Source of the DNA: DASYFG01 sp036498565
Lineage (GTDB): Bacteria; Bacillota; Bacilli; Lactobacillales; Lactobacillaceae
DNA length: 64,000 nt
NCBI GenBank assembly: GCA_036498565.1
Contig: DASYFG010000001.1
Coordinates: forward strand, 1 to 64,000
Direction: 5' to 3'
The first letter of the stretch is position 1. Every line of letters starts with the position of its first letter. Below the pieces are notes generated by a model, which saw only the letters and a program-made list of their open reading frames with translations, was not told where the DNA came from and made no database searches. Positions 1 through 9,090 of the stretch are shown one piece after another. The translations under genes were made by a program, and so were the position numbers.

Positions 1-9
1 GGGGGGGGG
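1..9. other. Poly-G run at the window edge
   Basis: Nine consecutive G open the window and are followed at once by ordinary AT-rich sequence and a ribosome binding site. This is more like a contig-end or read artefact than biology. Confidence 0.5.
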
Positions 10-61
10 ATAATTTTGATAGAACAGTTTCAAAAACTGAATAAAAATTAGGAGTATTGGA

Positions 62-949
62 ATGAAAAAAGTATGGTTAGTGGTAGTTGCTATTGTTGTA
101 GTAGCTGCAGGAGCAATGGGAGCTATGAAATTATTTGGCGGCCCCTCAGGTGGTGTAGCCGGTGTGAAGTCTTCACATTATCAATTTATGAAAGCAGCGC
201 AGAGTGATACTAAGCAAGTCTGGTATCACCTTTATTTAGATACTGATAATGCACCGTCAAAAGATACTATTGTAGATGAAGTGTGGACGAGCCAAAATGG
301 AAACACTAAGGTGTTTACTACGAAAAAATCTCTGACATTGGGACAAGTTGCTAAAATGTCAGAATCAAGTGTTTTAAAGAAATATAACCATCGAGAGGAC
401 CGAGTTACTGAAAAATATTTCAATGCTCATAAAGCAAGTAGCCTTACAGACGAGCAAAAGCGAATTAAGGATGAACAAGATAGCCTGAAAGAGACTGAAG
501 ACTATGAAGAGTCCACAGCTTCAGAGAAGGCGGACGCTGAGGCCTTCTACCAAGAACGATATAAACAAATAATGGAATACTCTGCGGCAATTAAACGAAC
601 AAGCTTTAATACGATTGATAAACAGAATAAAATTGCCGATAAAAAGGGCCTAAAGGCTACACTAGTGTCAGATGGCACGGGAAATAAAATTGTTGGTGAA
701 ACACTTGAAGTACCACATGTATCATTTACCTTCGGAGAAGTTGATGACATATTGGAAGTACACACTGGTAGTGATGAATCGAACTTTAATGCTAATGTAA
801 GCAATTTCCCAATCTACGATAAGTATTTTTCAGGTCTCTTTTCATATTCTGATGATGGAAACACAGGATTAGTAGTACGTCACGATAAGGAAATTAAAGA
901 CTACGTTCAATGGGATGAAGAAGGAACCAAGAACGTTAAGGTCAAATAA
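62..949 (+). CDS. Secreted or membrane-anchored protein of unknown function
   Basis: A 295-residue protein with a positively charged start (MKK) and a hydrophobic segment at about residues 4-24 that can serve as signal anchor or uncleaved signal peptide. No lipobox cysteine is visible. The middle (about residues 125-175) is rich in Lys, Glu and Asp and probably a coiled coil; the rest looks like an extracellular mixed alpha/beta domain. TAGGAGT ends 9 bases before the ATG. It heads a same-strand run with the next two membrane proteins, so all may act together at the envelope of cells carrying the element. I do not recognise a family. Confidence 0.8.
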   Translation: MKKVWLVVVAIVVVAAGAMGAMKLFGGPSGGVAGVKSSHYQFMKAAQSDTKQVWYHLYLDTDNAPSKDTIVDEVWTSQNGNTKVFTTKKSLTLGQVAKMSESSVLKKYNHREDRVTEKYFNAHKASSLTDEQKRIKDEQDSLKETEDYEESTASEKADAEAFYQERYKQIMEYSAAIKRTSFNTIDKQNKIADKKGLKATLVSDGTGNKIVGETLEVPHVSFTFGEVDDILEVHTGSDESNFNANVSNFPIYDKYFSGLFSYSDDGNTGLVVRHDKEIKDYVQWDEEGTKNVKVK

Positions 950-974
950 AATTTGAGATGAGCGTGTGACTAAT

Positions 975-1775
975 ATGAATAAACAACAAGATTGGTTGGT
1001 CGAATTTGAAGCCAAGAACGGTCGGAAGCCTAGCATCGAAGAGTTTACACAAGCTAAAGCTTTAAACTTTGAAGCGAGTTCGCGTGCTCAAGTGCGTAAA
1101 AGGGCTCATAAACCATTGCTGTATATCGGTATTGTAGCCGGTGTGCTGTTATTAACTGGCGTTGGTTACGTTGCGTGGGGTGTTTATCAAGCACATCAAG
1201 TGGCAAACAAAGTCAAAAAGACAGGTGATGACGTAAGTACAGCGGCAAAAGCAGCTGCCGATAGCGTCCGAAAAGAAGGGAGCAAGGCTATCGACGAGCT
1301 TTCTGGAACAGATGACGACGCAAGTGCAGATGATAGTGCAAGTTCAGAAGCGGTTGAGTTTGATGAAAGCAACGCAAGTGCATTGATAAACACAGCATTT
1401 ACTGTTTTAGAGAATTATGCAAGCGGCCTTGAAATGTCAGACTTATCAGATACCTTTACTAAGGACAGTCATTTTTATTCTGATATTGTGGCCGTCATTG
1501 ACCAAAATACAAAGTACGCCAAAAATCGTGCCGCGGATAACATTTATTTTAACGATATTAAAGTCACGTCCGTTGATAAGAATGATGAAGGGTACAACAT
1601 TTCATTTCAAATGACATGGGACTTCTCTTATAACAGCGGTACTGATTATGATACGTCGGGTGACATGCTACAAACGTACGATTGGTCAGCGCAAGCCAAA
1701 AAGGAAGACGGCCGATGGAAGCTGGGCGACTTGGGTAAATCAACTTTGATTGATACGCAGGACAATGTGAACTAA
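975..1775 (+). CDS. Single-pass membrane protein with short N-terminal repeat motif
   Basis: A 266-residue protein. Residues about 5-35 hold a small helical motif (W-L-V-E-F-E-x-x-N-G-R-K-P-S-x-E-E) shared with the next gene. One transmembrane helix follows at about residues 48-70, then an Ala/Ser/Asp-rich linker and an extracellular C-terminal domain of about 130 residues with the look of an NTF2-like fold, as in TcaA-type proteins (inference). The start is uncertain: GTG at 966 sits 3 bases after a weak GAGATGAG, ATG at 975 lies 12 bases after it. Only 25 bases separate it from the upstream gene, so it is probably in the same operon. Confidence 0.75.
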   Translation: MNKQQDWLVEFEAKNGRKPSIEEFTQAKALNFEASSRAQVRKRAHKPLLYIGIVAGVLLLTGVGYVAWGVYQAHQVANKVKKTGDDVSTAAKAAADSVRKEGSKAIDELSGTDDDASADDSASSEAVEFDESNASALINTAFTVLENYASGLEMSDLSDTFTKDSHFYSDIVAVIDQNTKYAKNRAADNIYFNDIKVTSVDKNDEGYNISFQMTWDFSYNSGTDYDTSGDMLQTYDWSAQAKKEDGRWKLGDLGKSTLIDTQDNVN

Positions 1776-1801
1776 TTTCATGAATATTTAGGAGATAGCA
1801 G

Positions 1802-2773
1802 ATGGCGACAAAATCGGAATGGGAAGAATACTTTGAACTGTTGAACAACCGCAAACCAACGTTGGAAGAAACAGAATTGGCACAAAGCAACGGTGAATTT
1901 AACACCGCTGACATTGCTAGCGTGCAGACACCGGCACAACCAGCAAATACAGTAACGTACACGCAATTCCAAGAAGCATCACGCTTGTTAAATGGGCAAG
2001 CGGCGAGTGTAGCCGAAGTTATTGCAGCTGTCAAAGCCGGTGATTTAACAACAGAAGCGTTGTCAGGTGTTGATGTACCACTTGATGAATGGATTGCCTT
2101 GCAGGAAGGTTTGAACGGCGTTAAGCCGAGCGTAGCAGATGTGGTTGCACGCAAAGAGTTCGTTGATAAGAATAAAGGTCTGAACTTTAATGACCTTATT
2201 AAAGATGAACGAGTTGGGAAAGTTTTGCAAAAGGCCAAAGGCCTAACGTCACAGGCCGCGCAAGCAACACAAAGCGTTGTCAATGATGTCCGCCGAGATG
2301 GCAAATTTGCGATGCCAAGTAACAAGAAAAACTTGTATCGCTTACAAGCATTGTTGATTGTCGTTGTTTCTATTTTAGTTGTTGTGGGAATGTTTGCCGG
2401 TGACAGCTATGTCGCTTCTAATGGCTACCATCTTAATATCCAACAAGCATACCTTAACGGCTTCGGGGATGAAGGAACAGCTAGGGGCGAATTGATTTTG
2501 TACTTTATCTTGCTAGGTATCTCAGGTGTATCAGGTTTGGTAGGGGCGCTAGTGCGTAAGTTAGCGACTGGTCTATCTATCCTTGGTTTGTTGGCAGCAG
2601 GGTTTTACACGTATGAGTTTGGTTCTATTAAACAACAAGCTGTTGATGGTGGAATGAATGTACAAGCAGGCTTTAACTACTATGTGCCTCATTTCTTGGG
2701 ATTTGTACTAGTTGCCTTGTTTATCTGGGTTATTGTTGTACGATGGCAAGAAAAGCAGGGTCTTGTTAAATAG
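1802..2773 (+). CDS. Polytopic membrane protein with three N-terminal helical repeats
   Basis: A 323-residue protein starting at ATG with AGGAGATAG just upstream. The soluble N-terminal half has three degenerate copies of a roughly 30-residue motif, at about residues 6-36, 58-88 and 95-125, with the core L-N-(N/G)-x-x-(P/A)-(S/T)-x-x-E/D-V. The gene before it has one copy. The C-terminal half has four predicted membrane helices at about residues 178-200, 230-250, 253-270 and 292-313. It ends in a basic tail. Motif sharing and the 26-base gap argue for joint function with the upstream gene; the function is unknown. Confidence 0.75.
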   Translation: MATKSEWEEYFELLNNRKPTLEETELAQSNGEFNTADIASVQTPAQPANTVTYTQFQEASRLLNGQAASVAEVIAAVKAGDLTTEALSGVDVPLDEWIALQEGLNGVKPSVADVVARKEFVDKNKGLNFNDLIKDERVGKVLQKAKGLTSQAAQATQSVVNDVRRDGKFAMPSNKKNLYRLQALLIVVVSILVVVGMFAGDSYVASNGYHLNIQQAYLNGFGDEGTARGELILYFILLGISGVSGLVGALVRKLATGLSILGLLAAGFYTYEFGSIKQQAVDGGMNVQAGFNYYVPHFLGFVLVALFIWVIVVRWQEKQGLVK

Positions 2774-2842
2774 CATCAAAAATTAGCATGTCCTTTTAAA
2801 CAGTAATGGTAATCACAAATTTGTGATTAAGAGGTGGGTATT

Positions 2843-3736
2843 ATGGCAATTACTTTAAATTCGAACGATAAGCATATTGTGAAAATATCTATAGACGAGC
2901 GTAAGAATCGTATTGATTTTTTACGTAACATGCTTTTCAATTACATTCAAGATCCCAAAACAACGGTCTTAAGACCAAGATACTATCGCGAAATTGCTCA
3001 AATGATGCCTAAAACGGTCTTAGAAGGAAAAGTTGACACGATGGCAAAATCATTGGGCTCGTGGGGTCCGCATACGCGGGAAATTAATAAACCTGACCCG
3101 GTGCGCGAACTACAATATGCCTTATCACCGGCGACGACGAACATGATGTGGGAATCAGGTTTGATATCCATGCCGTATATTTTGGGATATGGGTTTTCAA
3201 AGTCCGATGGTCAAATACTAGTAGCTGGATTTAAAGGCTGGTCAGATGGTAACGACAAGGCCGATATGTTTGGCAAGTTCACGGGCATCATGGCAGAATA
3301 TGCTGATTTAAATAACATTACTGGCATTGTCAATAAGCTATCACACAACTTGCAATACACTAGCAGTGTTTCACAGGAGACGATGGGGAATTTGACCACT
3401 ATTTTAAATTCAGTAGCCGATGAAGTTGGAATTAGGCAACTGCCATTGAAACAAACATATACGGAGAATGACGTTTCTGAGGTACTGGCGGTAGTGGAAA
3501 GTTTACCTCAAACGTATGTGATAACGCAAAGGCGTTGGGTGCTCTTAGACGACATTAGTGAACTGGAGACTGAATTTACAGGAATTCCTACAAAATCTGA
3601 ATCTAGTATGTTTGATGATAGGGATACATTTACTACTCTAATGAGCGCGTGGTACGTCCCTGATCGTGCAAAAGCACGCGCAAGCTTTGAACAATATAAT
3701 ATATTTGTTCCTGAAGCAGGAACACAATTAGTATAA
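2843..3736 (+). CDS. Soluble hypothetical protein of the element
   Basis: A 297-residue protein without signal peptide or membrane helix. The start is ATG 2843, four bases after GAGGTGGG; the in-frame GTG at 2834 lies inside that binding site and is rejected. I see no catalytic motif that I can name. It closes the first operon, and a strong terminator follows the stop codon directly. Confidence 0.7.
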   Translation: MAITLNSNDKHIVKISIDERKNRIDFLRNMLFNYIQDPKTTVLRPRYYREIAQMMPKTVLEGKVDTMAKSLGSWGPHTREINKPDPVRELQYALSPATTNMMWESGLISMPYILGYGFSKSDGQILVAGFKGWSDGNDKADMFGKFTGIMAEYADLNNITGIVNKLSHNLQYTSSVSQETMGNLTTILNSVADEVGIRQLPLKQTYTENDVSEVLAVVESLPQTYVITQRRWVLLDDISELETEFTGIPTKSESSMFDDRDTFTTLMSAWYVPDRAKARASFEQYNIFVPEAGTQLV

Positions 3737-3769
3737 AAGCTGCATATCGTTGATATGCAGCTTTTTTTG
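3735..3769 (+). terminator. Rho-independent terminator after the first operon
   Basis: A 13-bp stem (AAAGCTGCATATC against its complement), a 3-base loop and seven T. The stem begins in the stop codon of the preceding gene. Confidence 0.9.
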
Positions 3770-3783
3770 CGCTTTGCAACTAT

Positions 3784-3802
3784 ATGCTACAGGGCGTAGC
3801 AT
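3784..3802. other. Short inverted repeat upstream of the mobilization genes
   Basis: ATGCTAC and GTAGCAT surround AGGGC in the 140-base gap before the DUF961-like gene. It could be an operator or part of an origin of transfer; nothing decides between them. Confidence 0.35.
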
Positions 3803-3911
3803 GCGTTCGTTCTTTGTTGTGATGTGTCCTAAACTGTAATCAACAAGCAAGAGATATGTCATGCGAAGCCTTTGACAGAGGCGCCAAGAGGCCTACAAAT
3901 GGAGCAAAAAT

Positions 3912-4265
3912 ATGGCGAATATGAGAAACGCCAGTGCATCACGTGTGGATGCAGAAACAGCCTTCACGTCAAGGTTTGGAACAGCGCAGGTGGTGAATTT
4001 GACGAACGTTGACAATGTCATGAAGAAGTTTGCCTACCAAGATGGGCAACGAACGGACAATGTGAATGGGTACGCGATTACTGTTCATTTCATGGGTAAG
4101 GGTGAGATTGACGTCAAACTTCCAGTCACCTATGAACACAAGGTCAAAGAAATGGAAATGGTGCGCTTAGTCAAACCAAAGCTCTATGAGATTGACCGTC
4201 GCATCTATGTCTCGGCAGATGATGTCGTGCCAGTTAAGAAAGCGGGTGAGACGAATGTCAATTAA
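3912..4265 (+). CDS. DUF961/Orf23-like conjugative-element protein
   Basis: A 117-residue protein. Size, composition and position directly before a TcpA-type ATPase match the Orf22/Orf23 (DUF961, YdcP) family found upstream of coupling proteins in Tn916-like and ICEBs1-like elements. The resemblance (V-N-G-Y-x-I-T-V-H-F, then a short beta-rich part ending in D-D-V-V-P-V) is partial. Its end overlaps the next gene by 11 bases. Its role in mobilization is not established even in known elements. Confidence 0.55.
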   Translation: MANMRNASASRVDAETAFTSRFGTAQVVNLTNVDNVMKKFAYQDGQRTDNVNGYAITVHFMGKGEIDVKLPVTYEHKVKEMEMVRLVKPKLYEIDRRIYVSADDVVPVKKAGETNVN

Positions 4266-5682
4266 TCAACCGCGTTACCAACGAGGCGTTACGCCACCTA
4301 CGCCATTGCGTCAACTTCGCAAAGTTGGGTTGACCTTGGGCGGTCTACTCATTGCGTTAAATGTAGTCGGCGTTATCGTTGCTAGAATTACAGTGCAGTT
4401 AGCCGGTAAACCGTTCTATGAAGCGATTGAACAGGGTGTTAAAACTAGCATTTTGGGCGTGATGGTGATTAGTATCGGTTTGATAAGTGCCTTGCTCACT
4501 TTGCTAGTGGTCGTGATTTGGTATCTCGTCACTGATACCAAAGCTGAATACAAAGCCGTGCGGAACTTTCGTGCCAAGATTGCAGATGGCAATTTACCCA
4601 ACGTCTTGGGATTGGTCAACGGCGGTAAAGTGCCAAAGGTCAAGCTCGCAAACGTTGTGTACGACAAGAATCGTGTCATCACTATGACGCTCAACATTCC
4701 TATTAATGGGCTGTTTAACCCAGATAAAATTGACGTTAGCACGCTTAATTCTGGCTTATTGAAGGAATTTGTCATTATTAAGCAGACAGTCACGAAGAAT
4801 CAAAAAACCTTGCAACTATTGTTGCAAAACGTGACGTATTCACGGCGTATTATTGCGACACAACCCGCTGACTTACAACCAATTGATAAGTACACGCTTA
4901 GGTTAATGGACGGCGTGTCATGGCATTTAAGTCATCCCAGTGCCATTATTTCAGGTAATTCAGGTTCGGGTAAAAGTTATATGGTAGGTAGTTTGATTTA
5001 TCAAGCATGGCAAGCTGGGCATGAGATTTATATCGTTGACCCCAAACAAGATGCGTTGTCGGTGATGGGCAGCTACATGCAAGGGTCAGCGATCACAGCA
5101 GATGAAACAATTGCCCTATTAACAGAAGTCGTTGCCAAAATGGAAGCGCGCCAAGCCTACATTGCACAAGAGATGGGCGCGCACCAAGACCCGTTTAATG
5201 TGAACGCGATAATGCTAGACATGACCCCAATCATGGTGTTCATTGATGAAGTGTCAGCGCTGATGGCGTCGGTTGCAACCGACAAGAAGAAACGTGACCA
5301 GTTGCAAAGTCTGTTAACCACCTTGACGGTTAAAGGGCGTTCGGCAATGGTGCACATGGTCTTTATCACGCAACAGGCCAATGCACAAAACATCTCCACT
5401 GAAATTCGAGAACAAGCGTCATTAAAGGTCTTGTTAGGTGATAGTATACCAGCAGCCCGCCAGTTCTTGATGCCGGGGCAAGAGTTGCCTAAAACAGACT
5501 TTGGGCGTGGCACTGGACTTGGTTACTACGTGTTAGATGGTCAAACGGATCTAAATGCAGAACTGTTAGAAACGGCAACGCTTGAGTTTGAACCATTTAA
5601 AGAAATTGTCCGCGGTAGCCGACGACGGTTGCCAAACGGCGGCGCGACGGGAACATGCGATAGCGATAGCGAAAGCGTGTGA
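4255..5682 (+). CDS. TcpA/FtsK-SpoIIIE-type coupling ATPase
   Basis: A 475-residue protein. Two membrane helices lie at about residues 23-50 and 60-90, followed by a cytosolic domain and an FtsK/SpoIIIE ATPase domain: Walker A GNSGSGKS at about residue 237 and Walker B (I-M-V-F-I-D-E) at about 325. Such proteins bring the relaxase-DNA complex to a secretion channel. The start chosen is ATG 4255, preceded by GGTGAG and overlapping the upstream gene; an in-frame start at 4186 would bury 79 bases in that gene. The length is typical of TcpA and short of chromosomal FtsK. Confidence 0.85.
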   Translation: MSINQPRYQRGVTPPTPLRQLRKVGLTLGGLLIALNVVGVIVARITVQLAGKPFYEAIEQGVKTSILGVMVISIGLISALLTLLVVVIWYLVTDTKAEYKAVRNFRAKIADGNLPNVLGLVNGGKVPKVKLANVVYDKNRVITMTLNIPINGLFNPDKIDVSTLNSGLLKEFVIIKQTVTKNQKTLQLLLQNVTYSRRIIATQPADLQPIDKYTLRLMDGVSWHLSHPSAIISGNSGSGKSYMVGSLIYQAWQAGHEIYIVDPKQDALSVMGSYMQGSAITADETIALLTEVVAKMEARQAYIAQEMGAHQDPFNVNAIMLDMTPIMVFIDEVSALMASVATDKKKRDQLQSLLTTLTVKGRSAMVHMVFITQQANAQNISTEIREQASLKVLLGDSIPAARQFLMPGQELPKTDFGRGTGLGYYVLDGQTDLNAELLETATLEFEPFKEIVRGSRRRLPNGGATGTCDSDSESV

Positions 5683-5779
5683 CCAAAGCAACAGAGTGCA
5701 GGCAAGCGCCGTCAGCGAACGCGGCAACATGAGAAAAATTGGGCTGCTAAGTGTGCCTAATCTGCTCAAAAGCCGCAAT

Positions 5780-5812
5780 ACTAGGGCAAGTGGGCTTGTT
5801 ATTTGCCCTAGT
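5780..5812. other. Candidate nick-site hairpin (dso/oriT) before rep
   Basis: A perfect 10-bp inverted repeat, ACTAGGGCAA and TTGCCCTAGT, with a 13-base loop lies 110 bases before the Rep gene. HUH-type Rep proteins often nick in or beside such hairpins near their own gene. A second small repeat, GGTAT-ACA-TACC, lies near 5850. The assignment as origin is inference from position. Confidence 0.45.
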
Positions 5813-5921
5813 TAAACTGTGCCACTCAACCCAAGAAAGTTGATATGGCAGGTATACATACCGTCAGCAGGCACACTTTCAGGCTGTAAAAGCTGTACAA
5901 AATGAAGAAAAGAGGACTGAA

Positions 5922-7244
5922 ATGTCAAAAATTACACTGGATATGTTAGATGAAGAAGTAGCCGATGTACCGGCAGTTGTCGATGATGACGCCATTACAA
6001 CAGGCGCGGCAGGTAAAAAGTATCGTCAGTTTATGTATGTTCAACAACTTGACCATTTAGGGCTACCGATTGATGAACTTGTAAAGCAGTTTGAACAGAT
6101 GGATGCGTTAGAGTGGGCGATGATTGTTCATGATAAGGATACTAAGGCAGATGATTTTGCGTTTGTGGCGCCACATGTGCACGCGGTTTTGAAGTTTGAA
6201 CATCCGCATAGTTTGCAACATATTGCCGACCAGTTGCAAGACAAACCGCAACATCTTGCCATTTGGAAGGGTCGCATTAACAATGCGTATTCTTATTTGG
6301 TGCATCGCACCGCCAAATCACGTGACCGGTATCAATATGACCCCGGCGAAGTGGTGGCAAGTTTTGATTTTGACCAGCGCCTTGCCACGATTGAAGGCAA
6401 GGTGAAACAACGAACACAGGCCAATGATGCGGAGCAAGTCAATGCCGTGTTAGATGCGATTGTCGCCGGAGAAGTGGAGAGTCAATTAGCCGCTTATGCA
6501 TTATTGCCCGGCCATCTTATTAGTAAGGCCATGCCAAAAATAAAAGCCGCATTCCAAGCGAAACTAGAACTAGATGCCCAAATTTGGCGGGAAGCCAAGT
6601 TAGCGAGTGGGCAAAAAATCGAAGTGTATTGGTTTTATGGCGCTGCTGGAACGGGCAAGACCCGTTTTGCCAAAGAGTATGCAGCCAAGCTAACAGATGG
6701 CCGTGTTTATATAGCGGGTTCATCTCGTGACCCGTTTCAAAGTTACAATGGCGAGCATGTTGTTATTTTGGATGACTTACGGCCAAAAGAAGGGTTTACG
6801 TTTTCGGACATGTTAAGAATGCTTGACCCGTGGAATTCTGATGCGATGGCATCATCACGTTACTTTGATAAGGCACTACAAGCGGATTACTTCTTTATCA
6901 CTAGCCCGTTTGCGCCAATTGATTTTTATAACAAATTAGTCAATGGCGGCGATAGTTCAGATGGGGTTGACCAATTAGTCCGACGTTTGACATTAGTCAT
7001 TGCCTTTGACGGTGATTACTTAACGCATGCGTTTCCCTATCATGTACGGGGCAATCTGATTAGTTATCAGTTTGATGTGAAAACACGTCAACCAAATAAA
7101 TGGACTGACCAGAATGGCAGACCATTCGCACGGATTGCCAATTTAATGCAGAACTTGAAAACCAATAGTCAAGATCAGTTTAGTCAGGTAATAGATACAT
7201 TACAAAAAGATACAGGTACAACCGATGATGAACCCACAAAATGA
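5922..7244 (+). CDS. Rolling-circle Rep/relaxase with helicase domain
   Basis: A 440-residue protein. The N-terminal part resembles plasmid Rep_2 (pMV158 RepB type): an HUH metal motif (P-H-V-H-A-V-L) near residue 85 and a tyrosine region (A-Y-S-Y-L-V-H-R) near residue 123, followed by the typical Y-x-Y-D-P. The C-terminal part has an SF3/P-loop helicase: Walker A GAAGTGKT near residue 243 and Walker B V-V-I-L-D-D near 282. This Rep_2 plus helicase architecture next to TcpA is known as a non-canonical relaxase of streptococcal mobilizable elements. It would nick the origin for transfer and perhaps replicate the excised circle. Confidence 0.85.
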   Translation: MSKITLDMLDEEVADVPAVVDDDAITTGAAGKKYRQFMYVQQLDHLGLPIDELVKQFEQMDALEWAMIVHDKDTKADDFAFVAPHVHAVLKFEHPHSLQHIADQLQDKPQHLAIWKGRINNAYSYLVHRTAKSRDRYQYDPGEVVASFDFDQRLATIEGKVKQRTQANDAEQVNAVLDAIVAGEVESQLAAYALLPGHLISKAMPKIKAAFQAKLELDAQIWREAKLASGQKIEVYWFYGAAGTGKTRFAKEYAAKLTDGRVYIAGSSRDPFQSYNGEHVVILDDLRPKEGFTFSDMLRMLDPWNSDAMASSRYFDKALQADYFFITSPFAPIDFYNKLVNGGDSSDGVDQLVRRLTLVIAFDGDYLTHAFPYHVRGNLISYQFDVKTRQPNKWTDQNGRPFARIANLMQNLKTNSQDQFSQVIDTLQKDTGTTDDEPTK

Positions 7245-7386
7245 TAATAAAAAAGACTTGCAAGTGCCATCTACCACAACGAACACGAGCAAGCCCACCA
7301 ACACCTCATTTGAAAATGAAGTACATGATTATTATGAACGTCATTACGCAAATGTGCAAATTATCAATCAAATTTACAGTTATTGA
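7225..7386 (+). CDS. Small protein overlapping the end of rep
   Basis: A 53-codon frame starts ATGATG inside the last codons of rep in another frame and ends just before the excisionase-like gene. The product is polar, rich in Asn, Thr and Tyr, with a Y-Y-E-R-H-Y stretch. There is no separate strong ribosome binding site, so translation would be coupled to rep. It fills the only gap between rep and the next gene. Function unknown. Confidence 0.45.
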   Translation: MMNPQNDNKKDLQVPSTTTNTSKPTNTSFENEVHDYYERHYANVQIINQIYSY

Positions 7387-7397
7387 GGATGACGACT

Positions 7398-7568
7398 ATG
7401 ACAAATTCAACATGGCTTAACGGCAAGGAAGCCGCACAATACCTAAATATTAGTTACAACACATTTTTGACCGCACGAAAAGCGGGAAAAATTAGATATC
7501 ATCAACTCACTAAGCAAACAATTTTGTATAACAAAGATGAATTAATGGAAGACATTAAACAGGCATAA
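7398..7568 (+). CDS. Excisionase-like MerR/HTH_17 DNA-binding protein
   Basis: A 56-residue protein that is a single winged-helix domain of the excisionase type: W-L-N-G-K-E-A-A-Q-Y-L-N-I-S-Y-N-T, then a K-I-R-Y-H wing. The start is taken as ATG 7398, with GAGG 9 bases upstream; two earlier in-frame starts overlap the preceding frame. Its place directly before the integrase is usual for Xis, which steers the recombinase towards excision. Confidence 0.75.
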   Translation: MTNSTWLNGKEAAQYLNISYNTFLTARKAGKIRYHQLTKQTILYNKDELMEDIKQA

Positions 7569-7581
7569 GTGATAGAATAGT

Positions 7582-7605
7582 GGCTATGTGATAGCCATTT
7601 TTTTA
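7582..7605 (+). terminator. Intrinsic terminator or attenuator before the integrase
   Basis: A perfect 7-bp stem (TGGCTAT / ATAGCCA), a 3-base loop and seven T lie between xis and int. It would lower read-through into the integrase gene. Confidence 0.75.
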
Positions 7606-7626
7606 TCTCTAAGAGGAAAAGATAAA

Positions 7627-8865
7627 ATGGTGGTAAAAAATAATATTGAAACACGTACTTTGACAAATCAAACCCAAACATTTCGCGCAATTGTTACTTT
7701 TCATGATGAACATGGTAAGCAGCATAATCTCTATTCGGCAACTTATCGTGACCCAAAAGACGCCCAATCAGCGTTAAAAGAGTTGAAAACACAAGCCAAA
7801 GATATGGCAGCGGATAAGTTGTCGGCAATCACACCGGCTAGCGATTTTGTAGATGCGTATCTTTACTGGTACAAAAAGTATAAGCAGGCACACCATGAAG
7901 CATTAACAATTGACCAATGGATTGATACATCAACATGGTTACGGAAAGAATTTGGTCAAATACGCTTAAAGGCAGTTTCTGAAGCGCGTATTAAACGAGT
8001 TGCAATTAAGTATGCGGAGACGCATTCAACGCAACGAGACGGAACATTAGCTAAGCGTATCACGCATGTCAAAACGTTTCTGGAGTACGCAGCCAACAAA
8101 GGCATCATTGCTAAAAATCCATTAACACCAACTTGGCGCATGGATTGGTTCGGTACAGGTGTTAAAGCCAAACAAACCAATTTTGACTTGTTGCACAATA
8201 AAGAACGTCTGTTTACAAATGATGAAATGAGTGCAATTCGTAAAACACTGTTAGCAATTGATTACAGTCATGATATCACGCGGCGGCCTAGTAAAATGGC
8301 GTTGTTAATTATGGCGTACACAGGTATCCGCCCAGAAGAAGTACAAGCGCTAAAAGCGTCTGACATTCGGCGGATAAACGGCAAAATCAAGTTTGTGATT
8401 CATGATTCATGGAATAACAAACACCATTTTTTAAATGGACGTACCAAAAACTTGATGAAACGTGAAACGATTGCCTTGCCAACACAAGCAACGCAATTAG
8501 TAGAAGATTATTTAAAAGCGCAGTCCGAAATTCTACAACGGTGGCAACAACCGCAAGCAGATCCGTTTATTGTGTTGAATGTTCAAAACCCTAAAAAGGT
8601 TGTGGAACAGCAGCCAATTACCCAAGGGGCGATTAACAAGCAGCTGAAAGCAATTGCGGAAAAGCTCGAAATAACCCGGCCTGATGTTGATATAGTCGCT
8701 TACTCGTTGCGGCACACAGTCGCGACTGAACTATCAAAGAAAGTGAATGGTCAGTACGAAAAGGCGGCGCATCTAATGGGCCACACCTTAAAGCAGTATT
8801 TGGCGACTTATTTGCACACGCAAAAAGATGAAGTGAGTGAATTAGGTGATAATTTATTCGATTAA
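7627..8865 (+). CDS. Tyrosine recombinase (integrase) of the first element
   Basis: A 412-residue phage/ICE-type integrase: N-terminal arm-binding domain, SAM-like core-binding domain (about residues 60-160), then the catalytic domain with Arg in Y-T-G-I-R-P-E-E, the H-x-x-R box in Y-S-L-R-H-T, a further His in L-M-G-H-T and a Tyr in A-T-Y-L-H-T. The start is ATG 7627 after AGAGGAAAAG; the longer frame from 7588 runs through the upstream terminator. It reads towards the attachment sequence at 9091, as expected for the enzyme that joins element and tRNA-Lys. Confidence 0.9.
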   Translation: MVVKNNIETRTLTNQTQTFRAIVTFHDEHGKQHNLYSATYRDPKDAQSALKELKTQAKDMAADKLSAITPASDFVDAYLYWYKKYKQAHHEALTIDQWIDTSTWLRKEFGQIRLKAVSEARIKRVAIKYAETHSTQRDGTLAKRITHVKTFLEYAANKGIIAKNPLTPTWRMDWFGTGVKAKQTNFDLLHNKERLFTNDEMSAIRKTLLAIDYSHDITRRPSKMALLIMAYTGIRPEEVQALKASDIRRINGKIKFVIHDSWNNKHHFLNGRTKNLMKRETIALPTQATQLVEDYLKAQSEILQRWQQPQADPFIVLNVQNPKKVVEQQPITQGAINKQLKAIAEKLEITRPDVDIVAYSLRHTVATELSKKVNGQYEKAAHLMGHTLKQYLATYLHTQKDEVSELGDNLFD

Positions 8866-9030
8866 TTTGCTGATATTACTTATTTTCGCGGGTAAACCCA
8901 CCTCAAATCCTTGGGCCGCAAGGGATGACGGATTAGACCAATTCAAAACGTGGCCCGCTGATATTGATGAGGGTGCAAAACGTAATATCAGCGACGATAT
9001 CAAGCAACATCAAACAGTATCAAAAGCACA

Positions 9031-9057
9031 AAAAAACGTTGATTTCTCAACGTTTTT
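9031..9057. terminator. Bidirectional terminator between the two integrases
   Basis: AAAAACGTTGA and TCAACGTTTTT form an 11-bp stem with a 4-base loop, with A and T tails on both sides. It can stop transcription from the left integrase and from the converging right integrase. Confidence 0.8.
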
Positions 9058-9090
9058 GACATCATATGATGGCGGCTGCAACCCGCCAGA

